Source: Caldicellulosiruptor changbaiensis (GTDB lineage Bacteria > Bacillota > Thermoanaerobacteria > Caldicellulosiruptorales > Caldicellulosiruptoraceae). Taken from it: a stretch of 64,000 nucleotides of DNA. Numbering within the stretch: position 1 is the stretch's first letter; each line of letters starts with the position of its first letter. This document shows positions 30,122 to 37,869 of this stretch, in pieces. The notes under the pieces were generated by a model that had not been told where the DNA came from, did not search any database, and was given only the letters and a program-made list of their open reading frames with translations. The position numbers and the translations under genes were made by a program. The stretch covers positions 1,714,501 to 1,778,500 of the forward strand of contig NZ_CP034791.1 in the NCBI RefSeq assembly GCF_003999255.1, given 5' to 3'.

Positions 30122-30150
30122 TTGCAAATTATTTTAAAACCAGCTAAAAT
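30122..30150 (+). promoter_or_regulatory. putative promoter of the ArsR-type regulator
   Basis: TTGCAA (30122-30127), 17-bp spacer, TAAAAT (30145-30150), about 40 bp before the ATG at 30191. Confidence 0.6.
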
Positions 30151-30190
30151 AAAAATGTTTAAATCTATAAAAAAGGGTGGAATAAAAATC

Positions 30191-31105
30191 ATGAAACAAA
30201 TAGACAATCTCAAAGAAGCAAAAATACTTTTTGAAGCCTTAGCTTCTGATGCAAGATTAGAAATTATAAACCTTCTGAGTAAGCATCGTGAAATGAATAT
30301 GAACGAAATTGCGCAAAAACTTGGACTTACAAATGGTGCAGTTACTCAGCACATGAAAAAGTTAATTGCTGCTGGGATTGTTACAATCAGTGCAGCTTCA
30401 GGAAAACATGGCAATCAAAAGATTTGCCGTCTTGTTGAAGACAAAATAATTATTAATATTGTCACAAAGCATCCTCAAAAATTATATGAGTGCGAAATCA
30501 AAGTGGGTAATTATTCTATCTTTGAGGTTTATCCAACCTGCGGACTTGCTACAAAAGACAAGTTAATTGGAGAAGTGGATGACCCCAAATACTTTGCTCA
30601 TCCTGAACATGTTAACTGTGATATTATCTGGTTTACAAAGGGTTATGTAGAATATATAATCCCCAATTTTCTGCGCCAAAATCAAAAAGCTGTTGAAATT
30701 CAGATTTCATTTGAAATTTCTTCAGAAGCCCCAGGTGTTAGTGAAAACTGGCCTTCAGATATATACTTTTACTTAAATGGAGTTGAACTTGGTTACTGGA
30801 CAAGCCCAGGGGATTTCGGAGGAGAGACTAAAGGAATCTTTACACCTGACTGGTGGTTCCCTAACTGGAACCAGTATGGACTTTTAAAACTTCTTTCGGT
30901 TTCAGAAGATGGGACATATATAGACGGATTTAAAATTTCTAATGTCACTATAAAAGATATTGATATTGAGTCCAAAAATGAAATAAGATTCAGAGTTGCT
31001 GTACCTGATCACGCAAAGAACATTGGAGGAGTTACTCTTTTTGGAAGAAATTTTGGAAACTATGACCAGGATATAAAGTTCCGAATATTTTATGAGGAAG
31101 TGTGA
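30191..31105 (+). CDS. ArsR-type regulator fused to a large C-terminal domain
   Basis: Transcription factor, 304 aa. Residues about 5-85 are a winged helix of the ArsR/SmtB class (LFEALASDARLEIINLL, then the recognition region GLTNGAVTQHMKKL). No metal-binding cysteine pair of SmtB is seen in it. The remaining 200 residues or so form an aromatic-rich, beta-looking domain I cannot name (SENWPSDIYFYLNG, DWWFPNWNQYG). It may sense a sugar. The frame opens at 30089, but the ATG at 30191 follows GGGTGG and the promoter. It is divergent to the arabinan operon, so it probably controls it. The 3' end abuts a tnpB element whose terminal repeat overlaps the stop codon. Confidence 0.82.
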   Translation: MKQIDNLKEAKILFEALASDARLEIINLLSKHREMNMNEIAQKLGLTNGAVTQHMKKLIAAGIVTISAASGKHGNQKICRLVEDKIIINIVTKHPQKLYECEIKVGNYSIFEVYPTCGLATKDKLIGEVDDPKYFAHPEHVNCDIIWFTKGYVEYIIPNFLRQNQKAVEIQISFEISSEAPGVSENWPSDIYFYLNGVELGYWTSPGDFGGETKGIFTPDWWFPNWNQYGLLKLLSVSEDGTYIDGFKISNVTIKDIDIESKNEIRFRVAVPDHAKNIGGVTLFGRNFGNYDQDIKFRIFYEEV

Positions 31106-31250
31106 ACTACCATCCACCTAAAGAGGTGGAGGCTTCGTGAGAAGTTTGGTAACTTCTTAAGCTACCCTTATTCTAACAGGGTGGTTCACACACCCACTAC
31201 TGGTTATCTGCCTTATAGCAGATTCACCAGCTACTTTCGCAAGTATGTTT
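31100..31250 (-). ncRNA. candidate omega (guide) RNA at the tnpB 3' end
   Basis: TnpB elements make a guide RNA from the 3' end of tnpB through the right end. Here GTGTGAACTACC (31100-31111) and GGTGGTTCACAC (31180-31191) pair with one G-U wobble and enclose three smaller hairpins (CCACCTC/GAGGTGG, GAAGTT/AACTTC, TACCCTT/AGGGT region). The guide would read into the regulator's 3' end. Assignment is by position and pairing only. Confidence 0.45.
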
Positions 31251-32377
31251 ATCGCTCCATCTATATCTGCATTAATCACATATCCACATTCATTACAAAC
31301 ATACAATCCCCTGTGCTTTCTATTACTCTTCCTTATAACTCCGCACCTGCTGCATTTCTGCGACGTGAAACTTTCATCTACCTCAACGTACCCGATCCCA
31401 TACTCCTCACACTTTGATTTGAGTTTTTTCTTGAACTTATCATACGGTATAATCATAAAGTTTTGATTGTTTACTTTGCCAAGATTTATCTCTTGTTTTA
31501 TCTCCTTCATTTTCCCTACTACTACCCAGCCTATTTGATTACTTAAACAATGCTTAACTATTAAGTTGACCGTTTGATTCAAAAAGTTCTCAATATTATA
31601 TGTTGCCTTCTAAGAGAAATCTGAGCAAGTCTTCTACCAGATTTTATCCCCTGCTTGCTGTAAATTGACTGCAGTCTTGCTCTTTCCTTGTTGTACCATC
31701 GGTTGACTGATTTTAAATACCTGCCTTCTATCAAAAAGGCAGTCCCAATGGTATCAACAATAGCAGCAAAATTGTTTACTCCTAAATCTATCACTAAATA
31801 TCTGCTCGGGTCAAGAATGCTCATCTGTTCTTCTTCCTCATACACATACTCAATCTCAAACCATCTGCCATGAAACTTCGGTATTATCCTGACTCCATTG
31901 AGCTTTTTGCCTGTAATGTTTTGTGGCAGTTCAAAATACAAGTATCTTTACACCAAACTCTTTCGCAAAACCCCTGCTAAGACTCAAACGTATCTTTCTG
32001 CCTTCCATTTTGAACTGATCCTTAGGAAAAACAATCTGGTACATCCCATCCTTTGGCAGATATTTTGGTATTGAAACTTTTTTATCTGTTTTCTCTTCTT
32101 TTTTGGCTTTCAAAAGACCTAAAAAGGATTTAAATGTTTCGTCTACAGAAATAAGTGTTTGCTGGGCAACCTGCGAAGGCAAAAGTCTGTAGTTTTCATT
32201 TTCCTTTACAAGATGATATACACTTTCATATCGCAGATATTGCCGAGTTTTGAAATAGTGCTGTCTTAAGTTATACAAAGCATAGTTGTACAGGTTTTTT
32301 GAAAAATGACACAGTATCCGCAGTAGCTTGTATGTTTGCTTATCACATCTTATGTGATTTATCTGTGTTTTGTACAT
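31157..32377 (-). pseudogene. tnpB: tnpB, RNA-guided nuclease gene broken by two frameshifts
   Basis: Three overlapping frames together make one TnpB of about 400 aa. Frame one (32377-31931) is the N-terminal part, frame two (31941-31579) holds RuvC-I (VIDLGVNNF), and frame three (31582-31157) holds RuvC-II (GYVEVDESFTSQ), the zinc finger (CSRCG..CNECG) and RuvC-III (NADIDGAINI). All three catalytic acids survive. The first break looks like one extra T in the run near 31935; the second looks like an extra AT near 31600 (LRRQH, then NIENFLNQ). Either a recent pseudogene or, less likely, assembly errors. A programmed frameshift seems unlikely at two sites. Confidence 0.85.
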
Positions 32378-32472
32378 TTTGCATCACCTAAAATATTATA
32401 TCGCATTTTTTGTAACAATTCATCTCCATTTTGTAGAAGATGGAGTCTTCTTGCCTGATTTAAGATAAAACA

Positions 32473-32496
32473 AAAGAGGGGAATGTTCCCCTCTTT
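32473..32496 (-). terminator. terminator after the coiled-coil gene
   Basis: AAAGAGGGGAA / TTCCCCTCTTT, an 11-bp perfect stem with a 2-nt loop centre. The minus strand continues TGTTTTATC. It lies just outside the left end of the tnpB element. Confidence 0.85.
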
Positions 32497-32531
32497 CGAG
32501 CTCTCAAGCTTTTAATTACTTTCTATGTAAA

Positions 32532-33131
32532 CTATGAAGCTCTTACAACTTTTTTCAAAAACCGAATATCAATTTCATGTTCAACTGTCATGTCACGCAA
32601 ATATTCAAATCCTTCTTTTAATCTTCCTGTCTGCTGCTCTAAATTGTCAAATCTCTTGTACACTTCATCTCTGAACATAATCATCTCTGTTCTAAATTCT
32701 GTCAAGAATGCAACCTGGTCATATACAGCATTCATTCTTCTTGTCAGCTCTTTGTCATTTTCCTTTAATATTACAATGTCTTGTTTGATAACCTGAACTT
32801 CTTCTTCTAATCTTGCAACCCTCTCTTCAAGTTTGTCCAGTCTCATCTCCACAATATCAAGTCTTTTTTCTACTTTGTCAAGTCTTTCCTCAACTCTGTC
32901 AAGCCTTTCCTCAACTCTGTCAAGCCTTTCCTCAACTCTGTCAAGCCTCTGCTCGACTTTGTCAAGCCTCTGCTCAACCTTGTCAAGTCTCTGTTCAACC
33001 GTTTCAAGCCTCTGTTCAACCGTTTCAAGCCTCTGTTCAATTCTATCTAATCTTTTATCAATAGTATCAAGTCGCACACTAATCTTTTCAAGGCTTGCAA
33101 ATATAGCTTGCAGAACATCACTTTCTGGCAT
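32532..33131 (-). CDS. heptad-repeat coiled-coil protein
   Basis: Unnamed 199-aa protein. About residues 15-120 are near-perfect heptads of the type RLDxVEx, an ideal long coiled coil rich in Arg, Asp and Glu. The C-terminal part continues as predicted helix. There is no signal peptide or membrane segment. Similar proteins occur widely in Caldicellulosiruptor and other thermophiles; I know of no proven function. The ATG at 33131 follows AGGAGG. The gene is monocistronic between its promoter and a strong terminator. Confidence 0.85.
   Translation of the reverse strand: MPESDVLQAIFASLEKISVRLDTIDKRLDRIEQRLETVEQRLETVEQRLDKVEQRLDKVEQRLDRVEERLDRVEERLDRVEERLDKVEKRLDIVEMRLDKLEERVARLEEEVQVIKQDIVILKENDKELTRRMNAVYDQVAFLTEFRTEMIMFRDEVYKRFDNLEQQTGRLKEGFEYLRDMTVEHEIDIRFLKKVVRAS
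32858..33046. repeat. nine tandem 21-bp repeats inside the coiled-coil gene
   Basis: Units beginning CAAG recur every 21 bp at 32858, 32879, 32900, 32921, 32942, 32963, 32984, 33005 and 33026. Three neighbouring units are almost identical and two others identical at the DNA level, so recent duplication by slippage or unequal crossover is likely. Each unit is one heptad. Confidence 0.9.
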
Positions 33132-33166
33132 CTTTTACCTCCTGAAATTTCAAATTTTATAAAAAG

Positions 33167-33175
33167 ATTATATCA
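33167..33175 (-). promoter_or_regulatory. extended -10 promoter of the coiled-coil gene
   Basis: Minus strand TGATATAAT (TG-N-TATAAT; hexamer at 33167-33172) with no good -35, about 36 bp before the ATG. Confidence 0.5.
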
Positions 33176-33202
33176 TATTTCTTTTACCAATTCCCTTGTA
33201 TT

Positions 33203-33868
33203 CTATTCCATATCTTTCAAAGCCTGAATCTGCTCTCTTGCAAGTTCAAGAATGTGAGGATTGTGTCTGGATTCTTTACTTGATATAAGTTTTGAAAACC
33301 ATTTTCTTGCCTCGTCGAGGTCACCTATTCGTCTCGAAAGCTCACCTATTAAATACATGACCGTTGCCAAATCTATTTCGTCTCCTGATCCTTCTTCATG
33401 TTCAAAAGCATCCTTATATGTTTGAAGAGCAAGTTTTTGAAACTCAAGTTCTTTTTCTTTATTTTGACTTAGTCTGTACAGCCATGAAATCCGAAGCAGA
33501 ATTCCTGCAATCTCATATTTGTTGACTTTCCTTTTAGACGTTGCTGTAATTAAAGCTAACTTGTACAATGTAATGGCATCATCTACTGTTCTTTCAAACG
33601 GGATCTCTCTTTTTACCCACTTTTGTTGCACCTTTTCTTTTAACGACTCTATATCCCATTTGGTGAGCTTTCCAAAGTTTTTGTGCAAAGCTGCATAACC
33701 ACATTCCCCGCAAACAACCACATCATACAAAAGAGGATTTACGCCTTTGTAGTAGACACACAGGTCTGTGTCTCTCTTCTCTACGTAAATTGCTGAACTT
33801 TTAACAAATGGCGCTTTAATAGTGCTCTGGCAGACAGGACAAGTCAGTAGTTTTTCGTAAATATCCAT
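33203..33868 (-). CDS. DUF2225 protein
   Basis: Protein of unknown function with a DUF2225 domain, 221 aa. The N-terminus has two zinc-finger-like pairs, LLTCPVCQS and VVCGECGYA, around a beta-rich core. The C-terminal half is helical and TPR-like (repeats near AGILLRISWLYR and TVMYLIGELSRRIGDL). It is cytoplasmic by sequence. It lies 14 bp behind the VanW-like gene and is probably the last gene of the long oxidoreductase operon. The family often sits with cell-envelope genes. Confidence 0.85.
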   Translation of the reverse strand: MDIYEKLLTCPVCQSTIKAPFVKSSAIYVEKRDTDLCVYYKGVNPLLYDVVVCGECGYAALHKNFGKLTKWDIESLKEKVQQKWVKREIPFERTVDDAITLYKLALITATSKRKVNKYEIAGILLRISWLYRLSQNKEKELEFQKLALQTYKDAFEHEEGSGDEIDLATVMYLIGELSRRIGDLDEARKWFSKLISSKESRHNPHILELAREQIQALKDME

Positions 33869-33882
33869 AAAAAAGCCCCCTC

Positions 33883-35259
33883 TTAGTTGTAGACAGAAGA
33901 ATTTACAGTGGTATTCTCTTTTGTACCTACCAATATTATAGCATTTACCGGCTTGTAATAATCAATGGATAAAAGCTTTTTTTCTTTTAACTTGCCATTT
34001 TCATAAATTAGCATATAAGTTTTGACCTTCAGTCCATTTTGAGGCTTATTAGATAACTTTTGTACTCCCTTTGGCAACATAGGGTCGTTTTTGTATACCT
34101 TCTTATAAGGCACTTTTTCTAAAACTTCTGATTCAAATTTAACCACTTCGCCTTTATGAGTATTTTTACCATAAAAATTAATAGTGACAGTATTTTGAGA
34201 GGTATAACTTTCAAGATAGATTGGTGCGTTGGTTGTATTTTTAAATTTAAAATCAATTGAACCTGAAGCAATTGTAGCATCACGTCCTGGCGGCACATAA
34301 GAAATCAAAGCTGAGTGTGGAACTCTTTCAACTACTTTGAGCTGAGCCATTAATACTGCATTGTACATAGTGGTTGCTATCTGGCAAAGCCCCCCACCAA
34401 CACCGTCGACAAATTCGTTGTTAACAATAACCTTGGCAATCTTAAAACCATTTTCAACTGTAACAGGCCCAATTACTTTGGATAGGGAAAACACTTCACC
34501 TGGCATTATTAAGCTTCCATTTATTTTCCTTGCAGCAATTCTAATATTCTCACTTCTTGCTCTGTTTGATGCATCAAACTTTGTTGTAAATGAACCAATC
34601 ACCTCTTTAATCTTAGAAAGCTCATTTTTTGTTATTCTCGGAACGATCTGGACAAACCTTGCTCTGACTTTTCCTTCTTTCTTGTTTTTAATCATATCTT
34701 TCAATTTATTTATAAGATCATTATAATCAAGTTTTCTTCCCAGCTTTTCAGGTGTGATAACAAATTGATTTCCTACCTTTCTAATGCTCGCATTTACAGG
34801 AGATTCATAATACTTCTCAAAGAGTTCATCCACAAACTCTTTAAGCTTTCCTTCATTGTATTCAAATTTAAGCCTTATCACAACAGGATGATCATAGACT
34901 CTTCTGATCTCTCTAAACCGTCTTGAGATATTCCCTTTTCTTCCTATGGAATAAGCCTGCTCAATTGCCTCACCTATGTTTATTTTAATATCAAGAGATG
35001 CATAGTCCAGTTTGTACTCATTTCCATCAACTTCAACCTCAATCTTTTTGCTTCTCAACGGCTCAAGATAAGTATTTTCTAAAAGCTCATACGCCTCTGC
35101 CCTTGTCAAGCCTCCAACAGGTGTGTTTTCAATGTAAATACCTTTATAGATTCTATCTGTGTTCAAGACCTGCTTTACATTGCTATAAAGTGTATAACCC
35201 AAAATTCCTGCTAAAACCAAAAGCGCTACTACAATCCCAATTAAAACATATCTTCTCAC
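33883..35259 (-). CDS. VanW-family membrane-anchored protein
   Basis: Probable cell-wall protein of 458 aa. One N-terminal membrane anchor (about residues 4-27) is followed by peptidoglycan-binding-4-like repeats, then the VanW domain with FSLSKVIGPVT, VDGVGGGLCQIATTMYNA and HSALISYVPPGRDATIA. Its biochemical role is not settled; VanW was named from a vancomycin-resistance cluster, but most members have no link to resistance. The frame begins at 35292 inside the preceding gene; the GTG at 35259 with GGGGGT 9 bases upstream is preferred and leaves a 7-bp gap. Confidence 0.88.
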   Translation of the reverse strand: MRRYVLIGIVVALLVLAGILGYTLYSNVKQVLNTDRIYKGIYIENTPVGGLTRAEAYELLENTYLEPLRSKKIEVEVDGNEYKLDYASLDIKINIGEAIEQAYSIGRKGNISRRFREIRRVYDHPVVIRLKFEYNEGKLKEFVDELFEKYYESPVNASIRKVGNQFVITPEKLGRKLDYNDLINKLKDMIKNKKEGKVRARFVQIVPRITKNELSKIKEVIGSFTTKFDASNRARSENIRIAARKINGSLIMPGEVFSLSKVIGPVTVENGFKIAKVIVNNEFVDGVGGGLCQIATTMYNAVLMAQLKVVERVPHSALISYVPPGRDATIASGSIDFKFKNTTNAPIYLESYTSQNTVTINFYGKNTHKGEVVKFESEVLEKVPYKKVYKNDPMLPKGVQKLSNKPQNGLKVKTYMLIYENGKLKEKKLLSIDYYKPVNAIILVGTKENTTVNSSVYN

Positions 35260-35266
35260 TTCATAC

Positions 35267-35806
35267 TTACCCCCGTCTTGAGATGCATTCAAACCCTTCT
35301 TCTAAAGCTCTACAATTTAAGTTATAAATTTGCTCAGTTTTTGAAAACTCTTTTAATACTTCTTTTGCTTCGGAGGTAGAAAACATTTCTTTCAACCTCA
35401 AGTACGCCCCAAGCATTACAATATTTGCAACCCGGACACTTCCAAGCTTTGATGCAATCTCTGTTGCAGCTATATAGTAAGTTTTTATATCCTCCCTTTT
35501 TGCTTTAATGTCAACAAGAGAGCTATTTATAAGCATAAGCCCATCTTTTTTTACCGAAGCTTCAAATTTTTCAAGCGATGGCTTGTTCAAGACAAACAAT
35601 GTATCAGGATTGAATACAACAGGTGAGCCTATCATATCATTTGAGATTATAACACTGCAGTTTGCAGTGCCACCTCTCATTTCAGGTCCATAAGATGGAA
35701 GCCATGAGACATTGTACCCTTTTTTCATTCCAATGTGTGCAAAGATTTGTCCTAAAAACAACACTCCTTGCCCACCAAAACCAGCAATCAAAATCTCCTC
35801 TGTCAT
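35267..35806 (-). CDS. 2-oxoacid:ferredoxin oxidoreductase, gamma subunit
   Basis: Gamma subunit, 179 aa, of a four-subunit ferredoxin-linked 2-oxoacid oxidoreductase (pyruvate, 2-oxoisovalerate or 2-oxoglutarate type). The family start EEILIAGFGGQGVLFLGQ and the SYGPEMRGGTANC motif are clear. It lies 2 bp after the beta subunit gene. The delta-alpha-beta-gamma set is oxygen-sensitive and reduces ferredoxin, which the nearby Ech hydrogenase could reoxidise. Confidence 0.93.
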   Translation of the reverse strand: MTEEILIAGFGGQGVLFLGQIFAHIGMKKGYNVSWLPSYGPEMRGGTANCSVIISNDMIGSPVVFNPDTLFVLNKPSLEKFEASVKKDGLMLINSSLVDIKAKREDIKTYYIAATEIASKLGSVRVANIVMLGAYLRLKEMFSTSEAKEVLKEFSKTEQIYNLNCRALEEGFECISRRG

Positions 35807-35808
35807 TT

Positions 35809-36549
35809 TTAAATTCCCCTACCTTTGTCCTTAAAGATTCCCAAATTATAATATTTCAAAACCTCATTTTCAATCCTCTTCATACTCTCAGCAGGTGTCA
35901 TACCCCAATTTGTTGGACAGTTTGATAAGACCTCTATGATTGAAAATCCTTCCTTGTTCATCTGTACCTCAAATGCCCTTTTTATTGCTTTTTTGGTAAA
36001 CTCAATGTTCTTAAGATTATGAATAGATGTTCTTGCAACAAAGGCAACACCGTCTAAAGGTATGAGCATCTCACACAGCTTAATATGATAACCTTGTACT
36101 TTTGGGTCACGACCATATGGAGATGATACAGTTACCTGACCAGGAATTGTAGTTGGCGCCATCTGTCCACCTGTCATGGCATACACGCCATTGTTAACAA
36201 ATATGGCTGTGAAGTTCTCACCTCGAGTTGCTGCATGAATAACTTCAGATGTACCAATTGCCGCTATATCGCCATCTCCTTGATATGAAAACACAAGTGC
36301 ATCAGGAATACATCTTTTTACGCCTGTTGCAGCTGCAGTTGCTCTTCCGTGAGCTGCAGCAACAAAGTCAAAGTTAAAATAGTCATAAATAAAAACAGCA
36401 CACCCAACTGGTGCTACCCCAACTATCTTGTGGTCTTTATAACTCTCATCAATGACCTCAGCAATTAGTCTATGAATAATCCCATGTCCACAACCAGGAC
36501 AATAATGCATGCTTTCCCCTGTCAAACATTCTGGCCTTTTATATTTCAT
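35809..36549 (-). CDS. 2-oxoacid:ferredoxin oxidoreductase, beta subunit (TPP-binding)
   Basis: Catalytic beta subunit, 246 aa, carrying thiamine pyrophosphate. The HYCPGCGHG motif provides cluster or cofactor contacts, and the TPP/Mg site is QGDGDIAAIG..NNGVYAMTGGQ. Subunit composition and size resemble the KorB/VorA-type enzymes. It should turn a branched-chain or dicarboxylic 2-oxoacid into its CoA ester; the precise substrate cannot be told from sequence. Confidence 0.93.
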   Translation of the reverse strand: MKYKRPECLTGESMHYCPGCGHGIIHRLIAEVIDESYKDHKIVGVAPVGCAVFIYDYFNFDFVAAAHGRATAAATGVKRCIPDALVFSYQGDGDIAAIGTSEVIHAATRGENFTAIFVNNGVYAMTGGQMAPTTIPGQVTVSSPYGRDPKVQGYHIKLCEMLIPLDGVAFVARTSIHNLKNIEFTKKAIKRAFEVQMNKEGFSIIEVLSNCPTNWGMTPAESMKRIENEVLKYYNLGIFKDKGRGI

Positions 36550-36584
36550 ACTTCATCTTCCTCTCAATCCAATGTGTGCACTTT

Positions 36585-37637
36585 TTACTTTTTAAGAGAG
36601 AAGTAATAACCTACAATCTCAGCTATTGTCGGAATCATACCACCTGTTCTGCCATAAAAATGGACATCTTTTTTGCCCGCAACTGATAGCTTTACATCCT
36701 CAAGCATTTGCCCTAAATTCATTTCCACGTCTATGAAAAATTTGATATTGTTAGAGTTTGCATACTTTTCTATACACTTTGTTGGAAAAGGATACAACGT
36801 AATCGGTCGTATAAGTCCTACCTTTTCACCAGACTGTCTTAGTTTATTTACAGCACTTTTCACTATTCTTGCACACATACCAAACGAAACAAATACAGCT
36901 TCTGCATCATCTGTCATGTACTCTTCTACCATGACCTCATTCTCTTCAATTTTTTTATACTTTTCTCTTAGCTTAAAGTTATGCTTTTCAAGCTCTTCTG
37001 GGACTATATAAAGAGAGTTTGTAACCCTTTTTGGTCTGTTTCTTTCACCTGTGACTGCCCATGGCTTTTGAACTTCTGGTCTTTCATAGTTTTCATCAAA
37101 CTCAACAACCTCCATCATTTGCCCCAACATTCCATCGCCTAAAATCATCACAGGGTTTCTGTACTTGTCTGCAAGGTCAAATGCCTTTATAGTAAGGTCA
37201 ACAGCCTCCTGGACAGAAGATGGAGCAAGCACAATCACTTTGTAATCTCCATGTCCGCCACCTTTTGTTGCCTGAAGATAATCCGACTGGGCAGCATTGA
37301 TATTTCCAAGCCCCGGTCCGCCCCTCATTATATTCACAATAACACAAGGAAGCTCAGCCCCTGCCAAATATGATATACCCTCTTGCTTAAGACTAATACC
37401 TGGACCTGAGGATGAGGTCATAACCCTTTTACCACAGCTTGCTGCTCCATATGCCATGTTAATTGCTCCAACTTCGCTCTCTGCCTGAATAAAAACCCCA
37501 CCGCTCTTTAGAAGTTTTTTAGCCATATACTGCAAAAGCTCTGTCTGCGGCGTGATAGGATATCCAAAAAAGCACTCACATCCAGCTCTCAGTGCCGCTT
37601 CGGCAATAGCTTCATTTCCCTTCATCAAGACCTTCAA
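36585..37637 (-). CDS. 2-oxoacid:ferredoxin oxidoreductase, alpha subunit
   Basis: Alpha subunit, 350 aa. It carries the N-terminal pyrimidine-binding region of the TPP enzyme: GCECFFGYPITPQTELLQY, AESEVGAINMAYGAASCGKRVMTSSSGPG, and the C-terminal transketolase-like part ending GGMIPT. In many genomes it is labelled VorB or KorA. It lies 3 bp behind the ferredoxin subunit gene. Confidence 0.94.
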   Translation of the reverse strand: MKVLMKGNEAIAEAALRAGCECFFGYPITPQTELLQYMAKKLLKSGGVFIQAESEVGAINMAYGAASCGKRVMTSSSGPGISLKQEGISYLAGAELPCVIVNIMRGGPGLGNINAAQSDYLQATKGGGHGDYKVIVLAPSSVQEAVDLTIKAFDLADKYRNPVMILGDGMLGQMMEVVEFDENYERPEVQKPWAVTGERNRPKRVTNSLYIVPEELEKHNFKLREKYKKIEENEVMVEEYMTDDAEAVFVSFGMCARIVKSAVNKLRQSGEKVGLIRPITLYPFPTKCIEKYANSNNIKFFIDVEMNLGQMLEDVKLSVAGKKDVHFYGRTGGMIPTIAEIVGYYFSLKK

Positions 37638-37640
37638 AAT

Positions 37641-37844
37641 CTATTCACCTACCTTAAATACTATATCTGGACAAATCTTGTAACAACTTCCACAGCCAAT
37701 GCAAGCATCTACATCTCTTACTTCAACAGGGTTATAGCCTTTTTTGTTTATTCTGCTTCTGTCAATATATAGTATCTTTTTAGGACAAACTTCCACACAC
37801 AGTCCACAGCTTTTGCACTTGTCGTATTCTATTTTTAGCTTCAT
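37641..37844 (-). CDS. 2x[4Fe-4S] ferredoxin subunit (delta)
   Basis: Small electron-transfer subunit of 67 aa with two classic cluster motifs, CKSCGLCVEVCPKK and CIGCGSCYKICPD. It is the delta subunit of the 2-oxoacid oxidoreductase and the first of the four genes. Its position right behind a P-loop ATPase gene is noted separately. Confidence 0.94.
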   Translation of the reverse strand: MKLKIEYDKCKSCGLCVEVCPKKILYIDRSRINKKGYNPVEVRDVDACIGCGSCYKICPDIVFKVGE

Positions 37845-37869
37845 TTATTTTTTCCCCCAAAAGTATTTC

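Larger units (their letters stand above)
29840..30190. promoter_or_regulatory. divergent control region between arabinan operon and its regulator
   Basis: About 350 bp of very A+T-rich, gene-free sequence. It holds a consensus minus-strand promoter (29979-30007), a 7-4-7 palindrome (30032-30049) and a plus-strand promoter (30122-30150). The frame open from 30089 on the plus strand overlaps the promoter and is not likely coding. I saw nothing else in it. Confidence 0.7.
31100..32455 (-). mobile_element. tnpB-only IS200/IS605-type element, decayed
   Basis: A 1.35-kb insertion with a broken tnpB and no tnpA. The right end, downstream of tnpB on the minus strand, has hairpins GAAGTT/AACTTC and CCACCTC/GAGGTGG and stops at the regulator's stop codon. 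The left end (about 32420-32455) has a CTCCAT/ATGGAG hairpin typical of these ends. The exact termini are uncertain because such elements make no target duplication. Confidence 0.75.

Noticed and set aside
31157..32377. Programmed frameshifting in tnpB
   Set aside because: Two separate shifts of different kind would be needed and no slippery heptamer with downstream structure is evident; decay or sequence error is simpler.
32858..33046. Regular 21-bp repeats as a possible CRISPR array
   Set aside because: The units are contiguous with no unique spacers and encode heptads; they are inside a gene.
32813..33162. Open frames on the plus strand opposite the coiled-coil gene, rich in Ser-Leu-Cys repeats
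   Set aside because: They are a by-product of the 21-bp periodicity. The minus-strand frame has a promoter, Shine-Dalgarno and normal protein composition.
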